A DNA stretch of 64,000 nt from Rothia sp. (in: high G+C Gram-positive bacteria) (GCF_030540545.1 NZ_JAUNVZ010000001.1:1-64000), one strand, 5' to 3'; counted from the stretch's first letter, positions 17,507 to 27,194 are shown. Translations and numbers: made by a program. Notes: generated from the letters alone by a model not told the origin.

Positions 17507-18343
17507 TTACTCAGCGCGATGAGCGATCTCTGCAGCAGCCTCGCGATAAGCGCGAGCGCCGGTAGAGGCGCTGTCATAAGTAATAACGGTCTGCTGGTAG
17601 CTGGGAGCCTCCGAAATGCGCACAGAGCGCGGAATGAGGGTCTGCAGGGTCTGCTGCGGGAAGTGCGAGCGCACCTCCTGAGCCACCTGGGACGCCAGAT
17701 TGGTTCGACCGTCATACATAGTTAGCAAAATAGTGCTGATATGCAGAGAAGAATTCAAGTGCTTTTGGATCAGCTGGATATTCTTCAGCAGCTGGCTCAG
17801 GCCTTCCAGCGCATAGTACTCGCACTGAATGGGAATTAGAATTTCTTCTGCCGCCACGAAAGCATTAACGGTCAGCAGACCCAGGCTGGGCGGGCAATCA
17901 ATAAAGACATAATCCAGGCGCTCCATACCCTGGTCCTGGCGCCATGCCGCGTAATCTTCCAGGGCGTTCTTCAAGCGGGTTTCGCGAGCCACCTGGGAAA
18001 CCAACTCAATCTCAGCACCCGCCAAATCGATATTTGCCGGAGCGCACCACAGTTTTGCCATTTCGGGGCTGGCGACCACCACCTCGTGCAGGGGCTTGTC
18101 ATTGATGAGCACATCGTACACGCTGGGTATTTCAACACCGTGCTCCACGCCCAGGGCGGTGGAGGCATTACCCTGGGGGTCATTATCAATCACCAGCACG
18201 TTCATACCGGCTTCCGCCAAGGCTGCGGCAAGATTGACGGCGGTGGAGGTTTTACCCACGCCTCCCTTTTGATTAGAGATCGTGAAGATACGGGTCTGCG
18301 GCGGAGTGGGCAGCACTGCCAGGGGGGTGGTTGCTTCGCTCAT
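17507..18343 (-). CDS. parA: Chromosome partitioning ATPase ParA
   Basis: Walker-type ATPase (278 residues) that moves ParB-parS complexes along the nucleoid. The deviant Walker A SNQKGGVGKTSTAVNLA is near residues 22-38, the second motif is NDPQGNASTALG, and FIDCPPSLGLLT is the switch region. I set the start at 18343: GGAAGGA precedes this ATG, while an upstream GTG overlaps that site. parB follows after 32 bases. Confidence 0.97.
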   Translation of the reverse strand: MSEATTPLAVLPTPPQTRIFTISNQKGGVGKTSTAVNLAAALAEAGMNVLVIDNDPQGNASTALGVEHGVEIPSVYDVLINDKPLHEVVVASPEMAKLWCAPANIDLAGAEIELVSQVARETRLKNALEDYAAWRQDQGMERLDYVFIDCPPSLGLLTVNAFVAAEEILIPIQCEYYALEGLSQLLKNIQLIQKHLNSSLHISTILLTMYDGRTNLASQVAQEVRSHFPQQTLQTLIPRSVRISEAPSYQQTVITYDSASTGARAYREAAAEIAHRAE

Positions 18344-18438
18344 CGTTCCTTCCACGGGGTTTTCGGTGTATATTCTTGCCTGGATTATCGACGTGACATA
18401 GCCCGAAATGCGTGCATAATCTACACCATGCGGGGCAA

Positions 18439-18454
18439 TGTTTCACGTGAAACA
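18439..18454. other. parS site
   Basis: Exact TGTTTCACGTGAAACA, 96 bases upstream of the parA start. Confidence 0.95.
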
Positions 18455-18651
18455 TCTCGTTTCACACTCTCACAGTCAATCACAGGACGCCTATACAAGG
18501 GTATCGAAGATATGACAATGACGCCATACGGACACACTTCTAGGCATTGTTCATCCTTAGGCGCCGCTCATACTAGGCACTATTCACAGGTGCACCTCTC
18601 CCCTATTCCCTTACTCCTCCCTCTATGCCCCTCTATACATTCCAATAAACA

Positions 18652-18691
18652 CAGAAGCCCCGTATAGGCATATGCCTATACGGGGCTTCTG
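18652..18691 (-). terminator. 40-bp perfect palindrome ending the rsmG operon
   Basis: Arms of 20 bases (CAGAAGCCCCGTATAGGCAT and its complement) meet with no loop, 45 bases past the rsmG stop. It probably terminates the yidC-jag-rsmG transcript. Confidence 0.75.
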
Positions 18692-18735
18692 CACGGCGCT
18701 TCTGCTAGAGCTCCAGCGGTTTAAGGTTCACACTC

Positions 18736-19371
18736 TTAGAGCTGAACCCTCACCACGGTGGTCGGTTCTTCCATCAGAGATTCACCTGCAATCAGAATAT
18801 CGGTCTGGCGAGCACCATAACGATTGAGTTTCTTCTTTGCCTTGGTAATCTCCTCCGCTGCCGAACGACCTTTGAGAGCCAGCAGCTGGCCGGTACCGCG
18901 CAGAATCGGCAGGGTAATATCCAGCAGACCCACCAAAGCGGATACCGCGCGAGCGGTCACCACATCGGCCTGAACTTCACCCACAGCCTGTTCAGCACGC
19001 GAGCGCAGAATGGTTACATTCTCCAGACCCAGGTCCTCAACCACCTCAGTCAGCCAAATAACGCGGCGCTCCAAGGGCTCAATAAGGGTCACATGCAGAT
19101 CGGGGCGGGCAATCGCCAGGCACAAGCCCGGCAGGCCCGCACCGGATCCCACATCAGCCACGCGGGCATTGGGTTCAATGAATTCCTGAACCACAGCGCA
19201 ATTGAGCACGTGACGAGCCCACAGGCGAGGCACCTCACGCGGACCAATCAGGCCGCGCTCAATACCGCTGGTGGCAAGGTGCTCAACATAGCGCTGAGCC
19301 AGAGGCAGACGCTCGCCAAAGATTTCCTCGGCGGCGCGCTGCTCATTGTCAGTTAGAGTAATCTCGCTCAT
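18736..19371 (-). CDS. rsmG: 16S rRNA (guanine527-N7) methyltransferase RsmG
   Basis: SAM-dependent enzyme (211 residues) that methylates G527 of 16S rRNA; loss gives low-level streptomycin resistance in other bacteria. The motif I stretch RVADVGSGAGLPGLCLAI is near residues 70-87, preceded by RLWARHVLNCAVV, typical for the family. The start codon directly abuts the jag stop, so the two are translated together. Formerly called gidB. Confidence 0.95.
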   Translation of the reverse strand: MSEITLTDNEQRAAEEIFGERLPLAQRYVEHLATSGIERGLIGPREVPRLWARHVLNCAVVQEFIEPNARVADVGSGAGLPGLCLAIARPDLHVTLIEPLERRVIWLTEVVEDLGLENVTILRSRAEQAVGEVQADVVTARAVSALVGLLDITLPILRGTGQLLALKGRSAAEEITKAKKKLNRYGARQTDILIAGESLMEEPTTVVRVQL

Positions 19372-19893
19372 TTACGCCTCCGGCAGGGAAATGACGATAT
19401 GGCGGCGGGTACCCTCACCCTCGGATTCGCTATAGAGTCCGGCGGCGGCAACCACATCATGAACCACCTTGCGCTCATAGGCACCCAGGGGCTTCATATG
19501 GTGCTCCTTACCGCTTTCACGCACGCGCTCAATGGCTTCCTGAGCGATCAGGGTCAGCTCCTGGCGGCGTGCGGCACGGTAGCCGTCCACATCCAGAATC
19601 AGGCGGGAGCGCTCGCCAGCCTGAGCCAGAACAGCCAGGCGCACCAGTTCCTGTAGAGCTTCGAGAACCTCGCCATTGCGACCAACCAGGTGGTGCAATT
19701 CGTTCTCTTCATCCTCTTCGTTGACTACCGAGAGGTAGGTGCGCTGGTTGCGCACCTCAATATCAATATCGCCGTCAATATCGGCAATATCCAGCAGCTC
19801 TTCCAGGTAGTCAGCGGCAATATCGCCCTCTTCAGCGGCGAAATCTACGCTCTCCAGCTCTTCGGGAGCAATATCCAGTACTTCTTCAGTCAC
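19372..19893 (-). CDS. Jag/KhpB-type RNA-binding protein (KH-R3H)
   Basis: A 173-residue protein with an acidic N-terminus (about 1-45), a KH-like domain carrying HHLVGRNGEVLEALQELVR, and an R3H domain around ERKVVHDVVAAAG. These proteins bind RNA and, with KhpA, influence cell elongation and division in Gram-positive bacteria. The usual order yidC-jag-rsmG is kept: 11 bases separate it from yidC and it abuts rsmG. It lacks the N-terminal Jag_N domain of firmicute homologues. Confidence 0.9.
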   Translation of the reverse strand: MTEEVLDIAPEELESVDFAAEEGDIAADYLEELLDIADIDGDIDIEVRNQRTYLSVVNEEDEENELHHLVGRNGEVLEALQELVRLAVLAQAGERSRLILDVDGYRAARRQELTLIAQEAIERVRESGKEHHMKPLGAYERKVVHDVVAAAGLYSESEGEGTRRHIVISLPEA

Positions 19894-19904
19894 CGTTATC
19901 TCCC

Positions 19905-20891
19905 TTAGTTGGACTTGCCCTTGGAGCGCTGCTGCTTCTGACGCTTCTTGCTCATGGGTTGCTGACGCTGACCTGCTGCTGCACGCTCACGAGCCTCTGC
20001 CAGCTCCTGCTCGTGCTGCTCGCGGGTCTTACCCACCGGAGGCAGGCCCTTAGCTGCACGGCGTGCATTCAGTTCCTTCTCAGCCTGGGAGCCGGGGGTG
20101 GGGTTATTGCGGATAACCCACCACTGCTGGCCCAGGGACCAGATGTTCGAGACGGTCCAGTAGTAGAGCACGCCCAGGGGGAAGTTAATACCGGAGACAG
20201 CGAAGATGATCGGGAACAGGTACATGATCATCTGCTGCTGACGGAACATGGGGGAATTCAGAGCGGCTTCGGACATGTTCTTGACGCTCAGCTGCTTCTG
20301 AATGAAGAACTGGGTGCCGCTCATAATCAGGATCATGACAACAGCCTGAACAATAGTGGAGACCTGATCACCATTGCCGGGGTTGAGCATGGTTGCAAAG
20401 AGGTTTGCACCGAAAATAGTTGCCTGGTTGAACTGCTGCACCAGGTCGGCGCTGAGCACCAGGATACCCTCGTGCTTGCTTGCAGCCTCGGGGACGCTAT
20501 TGAGCACCTGGAACAGGCCGAAGAAGATCGGCATCTGAGCCAGGATGGGCATGCAGGAAGCCAGCGGGTTGGTACCGTGCTTCTTGTACAGATCCATCTG
20601 CTCCTGCGCCATCTGCTGGCGGGAGAGCTGGTCTTTCTTGCCCTTGTACTTTGCCTGCAGCTTTGCCATATCTCCCTGCATTGCGCTCATACCGCGCATT
20701 GCCTTGATTTGGGTGACAAAGAGAGGGATGGTGATGGTTCGCATCACCAGGGTCAGGCAGATAATTGCCAGAACCCAGGTTAGACCGCTGGCGGGGTCCA
20801 TGCCCACTGCGGTAAAGAGCGTGTGGAAGACCCACAGCACTGCTGAGACGGCCCATTTGAAGGGCCAAAGGATCATATCAAAGATATTCAC
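19905..20891 (-). CDS. yidC: Membrane protein insertase YidC
   Basis: Inserts and folds membrane proteins, alone or with SecYEG. 328 residues. The five-helix core begins after a short N-terminus. The conserved positive residue in the hydrophilic groove is Arg51 (in LVMRTITIPL), and the cytoplasmic hairpin MQGDMAKLQAKYKGKKDQLS follows. The end is basic and Gln/Arg-rich (KKRQKQQRSKGKSN), as is common for YidC tails that contact the ribosome. It lies between yidD (gap 101 bases) and jag. Confidence 0.96.
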   Translation of the reverse strand: MNIFDMILWPFKWAVSAVLWVFHTLFTAVGMDPASGLTWVLAIICLTLVMRTITIPLFVTQIKAMRGMSAMQGDMAKLQAKYKGKKDQLSRQQMAQEQMDLYKKHGTNPLASCMPILAQMPIFFGLFQVLNSVPEAASKHEGILVLSADLVQQFNQATIFGANLFATMLNPGNGDQVSTIVQAVVMILIMSGTQFFIQKQLSVKNMSEAALNSPMFRQQQMIMYLFPIIFAVSGINFPLGVLYYWTVSNIWSLGQQWWVIRNNPTPGSQAEKELNARRAAKGLPPVGKTREQHEQELAEARERAAAGQRQQPMSKKRQKQQRSKGKSN

Positions 20892-20992
20892 GTATTCTCC
20901 TTTGTGACTCGGCTAAGTCGTTGGAAGGAATCTGCGCCGGCAGGATAGCCGGGCAGAAGGTCTTATGGTCTTAGTCTGGGCAGGCCTTCGTA

Positions 20993-21475
20993 TCAGGCGT
21001 CAGCTACGGCAGCAGCGTATTCGTCGATAGCTCTGCTCTGAAGTAACTGAGGATGGTTGACTAAGAGAATTTTCGGTTCGTTCCCGGGCTCAAAATCTCG
21101 TGTCCCCGCCGGAACGTGCTCTACTCCCCCGCGTTGCCAGGGAGTGCAGCGCAGAATGCGCACGCAGGTTAGATACGCACCTTTGAGAGCCCCGTGAACG
21201 GTGATAGCTTCCAGTCCGTAGGCGGAGCAGGTGGGGTAAAAACGACATACATCCCCGTAGAGAGGTGAGATGAAACGGCGCCAGAAACGAATAAAGGCAA
21301 TCATAATATTTGCCGGTAGATACACCAGCGCCCACAGGGCACGTACAGCCCATAGAGTGTGGTTTGAACGCCAGTACTCTGTGGGGGCGTGATTCAGAAT
21401 CTGCTCAGCGTAGAAAGCTATCTGTGCATCATCCGGGTGCGCCGGGTGCTTGTGGGGAGGATAAGGTTCGGGCAT
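20993..21475 (-). CDS. yidD: Membrane protein insertion efficiency factor YidD
   Basis: A small partner of YidC. The conserved core is FWRRFISPLYGDVCRFYPTC then SAYGLEAI and RCTPWQRGG, at about residues 64-120. At 160 residues it is about twice the usual length: it has about 60 extra N-terminal residues with one hydrophobic segment (ALWALVYLPANIMIAFI) and a C-terminal tail of about 40. It lies two bases after rnpA in the same transcript. Confidence 0.92.
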   Translation of the reverse strand: MPEPYPPHKHPAHPDDAQIAFYAEQILNHAPTEYWRSNHTLWAVRALWALVYLPANIMIAFIRFWRRFISPLYGDVCRFYPTCSAYGLEAITVHGALKGAYLTCVRILRCTPWQRGGVEHVPAGTRDFEPGNEPKILLVNHPQLLQSRAIDEYAAAVADA

Positions 21476-21477
21476 TA

Positions 21478-21852
21478 CTAGCTCGCACTGCCTTCTTCAC
21501 GATCCCGGCGTGCCTGCAGCTTAGCTATGCAGGAGGCGAGCGCCTGCTCGTAATCCTCGCGTAGCTGTTCGGTGCTGGCGTTAGCGGCGGCAGGTAGGGC
21601 GCGCACGGCAATGAGCAGCCCGGTCGGGTGCTGCTCTGTCGTGGATGCGGCAAATGCCCGCAGGCGCCTCTTGACGCTATTGCGGGTGATGGCGTTACCG
21701 ACAGCCTTAGATACGATGAAACCTATCTGGGTTGTCTTTTCGGTATTTTCTGCCGTATATAGCACTACGTTCCGGCGTCCTGAGCGGACGCCGGAACGAA
21801 AAGCGCGGGAAAATTCTGTGCCAGTGCGCAGCCGGTGCCAGGTGGGCAGCAC
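21478..21852 (-). CDS. rnpA: Ribonuclease P protein component
   Basis: Protein subunit of RNase P, which removes tRNA 5' leaders. I use the GTG at 21852, which has AGGGAGG upstream at 7 bases and gives the typical start VLPTWHRLRTGTEFSRAF. The RNR-type signature GNAITRNSVKRRLRAF is near residue 60. The 124-residue length is normal. A longer frame upstream runs into the rpmH gap and lacks family sequence. It is co-transcribed with rpmH and yidD. Confidence 0.95.
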   Translation of the reverse strand: MLPTWHRLRTGTEFSRAFRSGVRSGRRNVVLYTAENTEKTTQIGFIVSKAVGNAITRNSVKRRLRAFAASTTEQHPTGLLIAVRALPAAANASTEQLREDYEQALASCIAKLQARRDREEGSAS

Positions 21853-21919
21853 GGTTTTCCTCCCTAAGTGGACAAATCGCCCATACGCTAGGCGCATGGG
21901 CGATGAGTTGAAGCCGTTA

Positions 21920-22057
21920 TTATGCCGACAGCTTTGCGCGGCCCTTGCCACGACGGTTCGACAGGATTGCGCGGCCTGCGCGGGTGCGCATGCGAAGACG
22001 GAAACCGTGCTTCTTGGCGCGGCGGCGGTTGTTCGGCTGGAAAGTACGCTTGCTCAT
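21920..22057 (-). CDS. rpmH: Large ribosomal subunit protein bL34
   Basis: A 45-residue very basic ribosomal protein, starting [20 protein letters not shown] and ending LSA. It is encoded immediately upstream of rnpA (gap 67 bases) and next to dnaA, as in most bacteria. AAGGAGAAA precedes the ATG. Confidence 0.98.
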   Translation of the reverse strand: MSKRTFQPNNRRRAKKHGFRLRMRTRAGRAILSNRRGKGRAKLSA

Positions 22058-22623
22058 ACTTTTCTCCTTGATACTCGGTCAGCAAGCCCGTGTGAAACGG
22101 GGTTACTGTAAAAATTTTTATGCCCGGGGTACTTGCAACACTTGAAGTAGGCGGTGCATATACAACAGAACAACTCTAGAAGAGTAGAGTCTGAAGGTCA
22201 AGTTAAAAGCGGTGTTGTCGACTGGATGTAAGGGATTGCACTCTGCCTTACCCACTCTTGCACACCCTATATATATCGCGAGCAGAAACCCTTTAGGCCA
22301 AGGGAGCCTTTGGGCATTCACTATCCACACACAGCGTTTGGATCGGTACTTTAAGGGGATAAGACACAGGGGCGCTCCTGTGCAGGAGGGGTAAATACAG
22401 CAGTTTTCCCCAGATTCCCTCAAAAGCTATATCCAGATTTCCACAGGCATAATCCTTGAAAAATCAAGGTTTTATCCACATTTAATCACGGTCAACACAC
22501 AAGTTTTCCACCATGTGGATAACTTGTGTGGAAAACCTGTGTGTCTACTGTGGATAGGCGCTATAGTTGGGGTATACTTCTTAATCTTTGAACATTAAGC
22601 GATGAACCGGATGGAGGCGGCGC
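22058..22623. promoter_or_regulatory. rpmH-dnaA divergent region with DnaA boxes
   Basis: The 566 bases between the divergent rpmH and dnaA genes hold no coding frame. Two perfect DnaA boxes, TTATCCACA at 22472-22480 and TGTGGATAA at 22514-22522, and near matches at 22437, 22527 and 22549, lie 60-190 bases before dnaA. They may autoregulate dnaA and add to origin function. The dnaA start has GGAGGCGGC before it. Confidence 0.75.
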
Positions 22624-24162
22624 ATGAGCACGCAGAATGAACTAAGCGTCCGCTGGGCTCAGGTAGTCCAGCTGCTGCATGATGACCCGGATGTATCGCG
22701 TCTGGATCGCGGCACCATTAAGACTCTGAATCCGCAGGGTCATTTTGGGCAGATTCTGATTGTGGCTTTCCCCAGTGCCCATGCCCGTGATCTTTACCAG
22801 ACCGGCAAGCTCAAAGAACCCATTGACCGCGCTGTGGCTGAGGTTTTCGGCGCCGGTACCGCTATTTCCGTACTCATTGATGAGAGCCTCAATAGCTTTA
22901 GTGAGGATATTGAGGATCTCTCCCCCGTGCGCCCGCTGCCGAGCCCCGAACAGCTCGAGCAGGAGGCACGCCCGGTAATTCTGCCTGAGGTAGCACCTGT
23001 CATGCGCGATATGCACCAGAAGGTGATTTACCACGAACTGGGCGATAATAATGCGCCCGCAGCGTTGAGTTTTAACCCGCAGCAGCTTGCCGATCGTCTG
23101 GCGGAAACCCCCAGCTGGGATACCTCCGATGATCTGAACCCGAACTATACCTTCGAAACTTTCGTGGTGGGCGCTTCCAACCGTTTTGCGCATGCGGCGG
23201 CCTTTGGCGTCTCCGAAACCCCCGGCGGGCTCTATAACCCCCTCTTTATTTACGGTGGTTCGGGTCTGGGTAAGACCCACCTGCTGCACGCCATTGGCAA
23301 TTATTCCAAGGATCATCGCCCGGAGTTGCGCATTCGCTATGTGAATTCCGAAGAGTTCACCAACGACTTTATTAACTCCATTAAGGACGATGAGGGTGTC
23401 TCTTTTAAGCAGATCTACCGCAATGTGGATGTTCTGCTCATTGACGATATTCAGTTCCTTGCCGGTAAAGAGGCAACTCAGGAAGAGTTTTTCCATACGT
23501 TCAATGCCCTGCACGCGCACGGTAAGCAGATTGTGATTACTTCTGATCTGCCACCCAAGCAGCTGACGGGTTTTGAAGAGCGTATGCGTTCGCGCTTTGA
23601 GTCCGGCCTATCGGTGGATGTGCAGCAGCCCGATTTGGAGACTCGTATCGCAATTTTGCGTAAGAAGGCTCAGCATGACCTGCTGCAGGTACCCGATGAT
23701 GTCATGGAGTACATTGCCTCCCATATCACCTCCAATATTCGCGAGTTGGAGGGTGCGCTGATCCGCGTGCACGCCTATGCTTCCCTGCAAAGTAAGCCTC
23801 TGACCGTTGGTTTGGCGCAGGAAACCCTCAAGGATTTGATCGATGGCGGCAGCGGCGAGGAAATTACCGCCTCCCACGTGCTGGCAACAACTACCGCCTA
23901 TTTCAATGTGTCCCTCGAGGATGTTCGCTCCAAGTCCAGGACGCGCACTCTCACCAATGCCCGCCAGATCTCTATGTATCTGCTGCGTGAGCTCACGGAT
24001 ATGTCCCTGCCCCGTATTGGTCAGGAACTGGGCGGTCGTGATCATACGACGGTTATGCACGCTGTTCGTAAGGTCGGGGCGCAGATGGCGGAGCGAGAGA
24101 CCACCTATAACCAGGTGACTGAGCTGACCAATATGATTCGTCAGAATCAGAAACACTCTTAA
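22624..24162 (+). CDS. dnaA: Chromosomal replication initiator DnaA
   Basis: ATP-dependent initiator that opens oriC. The 512-residue protein shows four domains: I (1-95), a short acidic linker II, AAA+ domain III with Walker A GGSGLGKT at 211-218 and Walker [12 protein letters not shown], and DNA-binding domain IV with [20 protein letters not shown] near the C-terminus. DnaA boxes flank the gene on both sides. rpmH is divergent upstream; oriC and dnaN follow. Confidence 0.99.
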   Translation: MSTQNELSVRWAQVVQLLHDDPDVSRLDRGTIKTLNPQGHFGQILIVAFPSAHARDLYQTGKLKEPIDRAVAEVFGAGTAISVLIDESLNSFSEDIEDLSPVRPLPSPEQLEQEARPVILPEVAPVMRDMHQKVIYHELGDNNAPAALSFNPQQLADRLAETPSWDTSDDLNPNYTFETFVVGASNRFAHAAAFGVSETPGGLYNPLFIYGGSGLGKTHLLHAIGNYSKDHRPELRIRYVNSEEFTNDFINSIKDDEGVSFKQIYRNVDVLLIDDIQFLAGKEATQEEFFHTFNALHAHGKQIVITSDLPPKQLTGFEERMRSRFESGLSVDVQQPDLETRIAILRKKAQHDLLQVPDDVMEYIASHITSNIRELEGALIRVHAYASLQSKPLTVGLAQETLKDLIDGGSGEEITASHVLATTTAYFNVSLEDVRSKSRTRTLTNARQISMYLLRELTDMSLPRIGQELGGRDHTTVMHAVRKVGAQMAERETTYNQVTELTNMIRQNQKHS

Positions 24163-24538
24163 AAGTGGGATTTCTGCCTGTGGAAAGTCTGTGGTTTAAG
24201 TCCGGTGCGCTGTGGATGTTAAGTGCATAGATATTCTTTTGCTGTGCACAACGGTGGATGTATAAATTTCCATTCACAATGCATGGGATTTTATCCACGA
24301 ACAATTCACAATCTACCCACAGGTAACTTTGGCGAAATAGTGCGGATGTAGGGGCTTTTCCACAGAATCCACAGCCGTTAACACTACTACTGTACTTTTT
24401 AAGAGAAAATCCTGAATAACGAAGTGGGGTTCCTTCGAGGATCCGAGCCATCCGCTGTGTGGTTGAAATTTCGAGTCAGGGTTGTCTGGTGCAGTGTGTG
24501 GGTTCCTGGGTAAGTAGTGAGGGGTTTTCGAACATTCC

Positions 24539-24573
24539 TACGCGCGCGTGCATGCGCGTACGCGTGCGCGCGT
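24539..24573. repeat. Alternating purine-pyrimidine tract in oriC
   Basis: 35 bases in which pyrimidine and purine alternate without a break, mainly CG and CA/TG steps. Such tracts can adopt left-handed DNA under negative supercoiling. It lies between the DnaA boxes and dnaN. Confidence 0.8.
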
Positions 24574-24645
24574 TAAGTACTTACTCTCCTAGGTTTTCCT
24601 GCTGCTGTACTTCTGGGGCTTGGGTGAGTCCTTGAGGGAAAGAGT

Positions 24646-24657
24646 TTGTAATTACAA
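24646..24657. promoter_or_regulatory. TTGTAATTACAA palindrome in oriC
   Basis: A perfect 12-bp palindrome. A second copy of its core, TGTAATTACA, is at 24705-24714, about 59 bases on, and another at 39084-39093 in the second DnaA-box cluster. It may be an operator of an unknown regulator. Confidence 0.5.
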
Positions 24658-24803
24658 GAATTTCTGCTCCCATCAAGGGTTCGTTTCACCGCTTCTGTAT
24701 TTTGTGTAATTACAATGTTTCGGCTTCTCCGGTAGGATTGTGTATAGGTGTGCCCTCAAAGCGGCGCACAGAAGATTTTTGATTTCTTGTGAAAGGCGAA
24801 GGT

Positions 24804-25922
24804 ATGAAATTCACTGTGGAGCGCGATGTCCTGGCTGAAGCCGTATCGTGGACTGCACGTTCTCTTCCGGCTCGTCCTACCGCACCGGTACTGAACGGTC
24901 TGCTCATTACCGCAAGCGCCGGTGAAGTAACCATCGCCAGCTTCGATCACGAAACCAGTGCCGTACAGCGTATTGCAGCCAATGTTGATACCGAAGGCGT
25001 GACCCTGGTTCCTGGCAAGATGCTCGATAGCATCTGCTCCTCCCTGCCGAATGCTGAAGTTGAGTTTGTGGCTGAGGAAAACGCTGTGTTCCTCACCTGC
25101 CGCTCGGCAAAGTTCAAGCTCGCGTCCATGCCCGTAGTTGACTACCCGGAACTGCCGGCTCTACAGGAAATTTCCGGTACCGTTGACGGGGCGGAATTCG
25201 CTAAGGCTGTGCAGCAGGTCAAGGTGGCTGTCTCTAAGGACGAAACCCTGCCTCTGCTGACCGGTATTCGCCTGGAAATTTCCGGCAACACCATGACCCT
25301 GCTGGCAACCGACCGTTACCGCCTTGCCATGCGTGAGCTGACCTGGAACCCGGTAGACCCCAATGTTGAGGCGGCTGTGCTGCTCAAGGGTAAGACCATT
25401 GCAGAGGTCGGTAGCACCCTCTCGGGCGCCGGTGAACTCTCTATCGCTCTGCCCGGCAGTGGTGAGCTGATCGGTTTTGCCTCCGGTACCCGCGTGAGCA
25501 CCAGCGTGCTCATGGACGGCGAGTACCCCAATATCCGTCGCCTCTTCCCCGAAACCACCGATATTCACGCGGTGGTGCGCACCTCCGACCTGCTGGAGGC
25601 TGCACGCCGTATCTCGCTGGTTGCTGAGCGCAATACTCCCCTGCGCCTGGCCTTTAGTCAGGGTGCTGTGAGCATTGACGCCGGCCGCGGTGAAGAAGCT
25701 CAAGCCTCTGAAACCATTAATGCTCAGCTGCACGGCGAGGATATCGTGGTTGCCTACAACCCCGATTACCTCAAGCAGGGTCTGGGCGCTTTCGGTACCG
25801 AGTATGTGCGTTTCTCCTTCACCAGCGCTCCTAAGCCCGTGGTTCTCTCGGGTCAGGAGGAGCCTTTGGGCGAGGACCAGAGCCAGTACCGTTACCTGCT
25901 GATGCCCGTGACGAAGTTCTAA
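24804..25922 (+). CDS. dnaN: DNA polymerase III sliding clamp (beta subunit)
   Basis: Ring-shaped processivity clamp of the replicase; 372 residues forming three similar domains per monomer. The start MKFTVERDVLAEAVSWTARS is the typical one; an in-frame GTG five codons upstream is less likely because AAAGG lies 8 bases before the ATG at 24804. The C-terminal end YRYLLMPVTKF forms the family hydrophobic pocket region. In many actinobacteria a 6-phosphogluconate dehydrogenase gene follows; here recF follows directly. Confidence 0.98.
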   Translation: MKFTVERDVLAEAVSWTARSLPARPTAPVLNGLLITASAGEVTIASFDHETSAVQRIAANVDTEGVTLVPGKMLDSICSSLPNAEVEFVAEENAVFLTCRSAKFKLASMPVVDYPELPALQEISGTVDGAEFAKAVQQVKVAVSKDETLPLLTGIRLEISGNTMTLLATDRYRLAMRELTWNPVDPNVEAAVLLKGKTIAEVGSTLSGAGELSIALPGSGELIGFASGTRVSTSVLMDGEYPNIRRLFPETTDIHAVVRTSDLLEAARRISLVAERNTPLRLAFSQGAVSIDAGRGEEAQASETINAQLHGEDIVVAYNPDYLKQGLGAFGTEYVRFSFTSAPKPVVLSGQEEPLGEDQSQYRYLLMPVTKF

Positions 25923-25997
25923 ACTATTGCGCTCCTACGAGCGCTTGGTGCCCCGGCGCACGAGCCGCGGCGCGCATTCTAATCTTGTGGAGGTGCT

Positions 25998-27194
25998 GTG
26001 TTCATAGATCATATTTCGCTCTTGGATTTCCGCACCTACAGAATGCTGCAGCTGCCTCTTCGCGCCGGGGTTACTGTTTTCTTGGGCTCCAATGGTGTGG
26101 GTAAAACCAATATTGTGGAGGCCGTAGACTATGCGGCGAATTTGGGATCTCACAGGGTTAGTCACGATGCTCCCCTGGTGCGCGTGGGCGCCCAGAGGGC
26201 CTATATTCGTACCCGAACTGTGCGCGGTAATTTGCAGACCGTCACCGAGTTTGAGATCGCCCCCGGCGCCTCTAATCGAGTGCGCATTAATCGCGCGGCT
26301 CCCGTGCGGGCTAAAGAGGCGGCGGGTATTGCTCGCACGGTGCTTTTCTCTCCCGAAGATCTGCAGCTCATTAAGGGTGAGCCGGCGCTGCGTCGTCGTT
26401 TTTTGGATGAGGTGGCTATTTCTTTACGCCCCACGGTGGGCACCTATCGTAGCGAGTATGAGCGGGTGCTCAAACAGCGTAATTCGCTCTTGAAGTCCGC
26501 TCTGCGCTCTCGCAGCGATGAGAATCTTGAATCCACTCTGGCGGTCTGGGACGCCCAGTTGGCTGAATATGGCGCCCAGATACTTTCGGCTCGCCTGAAG
26601 TTGCTGAGCCGACTGCTGCCGGCTCTGCAGCGAGCCTATACGGGGCTTGCTGATGTGGCTAAAGAGGTGAGCTTTAGCTATGAGTCCACGGTACTGGGCA
26701 GCGTGAGCGCTGCTAATGTATCGGCTGCCGCTGCCCTACCGATATCGAGCCTGCAGGAGTATTTTGTTCGCGCGCTCTGGGAGGCGCGCAAGGCTGAGCG
26801 TGAGCGTGGGGTGACCCTGGTGGGTCCTCACCGTGATGATATTGCCCTGCTGCTGGGTTCTATTCCCGTCAAGGGTTATGCCTCTCATGGGGAGAGCTGG
26901 TCCTATGCTCTGGCGCTGCGCCTTGCCTCCTGGTATGTTCACCGGGATGAGGATCCGAGTGAGGGCGCTGAGCCGATTTTGATTCTGGATGATGTTTTTG
27001 CTGAGCTGGATTCTGCGCGCCGTCACCGTTTGGGTGCCCTGGTTGCCAATGCTCAGCAGGTGCTGATTACCTGTGCGGTTATTAGCGATATCCCTGAAGA
27101 GTTGGGAGACTATGCCCTGGTGCGTGTAAGTCCGGGCGTTGCGGTCTATGAGTCGGAAGCGGATCAGGATACTGAGAATATAGGTGATCGGTAA
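25998..27194 (+). CDS. recF: DNA replication and repair protein RecF
   Basis: SMC-like ATPase (398 residues) that loads RecA at gaps with RecO and RecR. Walker A is FLGSNGVGKTNIVEA near residues 32-46, the signature region is EFL-like within VGPHRDDIALL, and Walker B is ILILDDVFAELDSARR near 325. The start is GTG with GGAGG 6 bases upstream. The stop overlaps the start of dciA by one base. Confidence 0.96.
   Translation: MFIDHISLLDFRTYRMLQLPLRAGVTVFLGSNGVGKTNIVEAVDYAANLGSHRVSHDAPLVRVGAQRAYIRTRTVRGNLQTVTEFEIAPGASNRVRINRAAPVRAKEAAGIARTVLFSPEDLQLIKGEPALRRRFLDEVAISLRPTVGTYRSEYERVLKQRNSLLKSALRSRSDENLESTLAVWDAQLAEYGAQILSARLKLLSRLLPALQRAYTGLADVAKEVSFSYESTVLGSVSAANVSAAAALPISSLQEYFVRALWEARKAERERGVTLVGPHRDDIALLLGSIPVKGYASHGESWSYALALRLASWYVHRDEDPSEGAEPILILDDVFAELDSARRHRLGALVANAQQVLITCAVISDIPEELGDYALVRVSPGVAVYESEADQDTENIGDR

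Larger units (their letters stand above)
18344..18735. other. Intergenic region between rsmG and parA
   Basis: About 390 bases with a parS site at 18439-18454 and a terminator at 18652-18691. I see no protein-coding frame or RNA gene here. Confidence 0.6.
24163..24803. other. Origin of replication (oriC), dnaA-dnaN gap
   Basis: 641 bases without a gene, AT-rich near 24240-24300. DnaA-box-like sequences occur at 24180 (TGTGGAAAG), 24211 (TGTGGATGT), 24291 (TTATCCACG), 24356 (TTTTCCACA) and 24365 (GAATCCACA). A 35-base alternating purine-pyrimidine tract (24539-24573) and two TGTAATTACA palindromes (24646-24657 and 24705-24714) follow. The location agrees with actinobacterial oriC between dnaA and dnaN and with the switch in gene direction. 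Confidence 0.85.

Noticed and set aside
24163-24803. A short gene between dnaA and dnaN
   Set aside because: No frame with a start and family match; the DnaA boxes and conserved location fit oriC.
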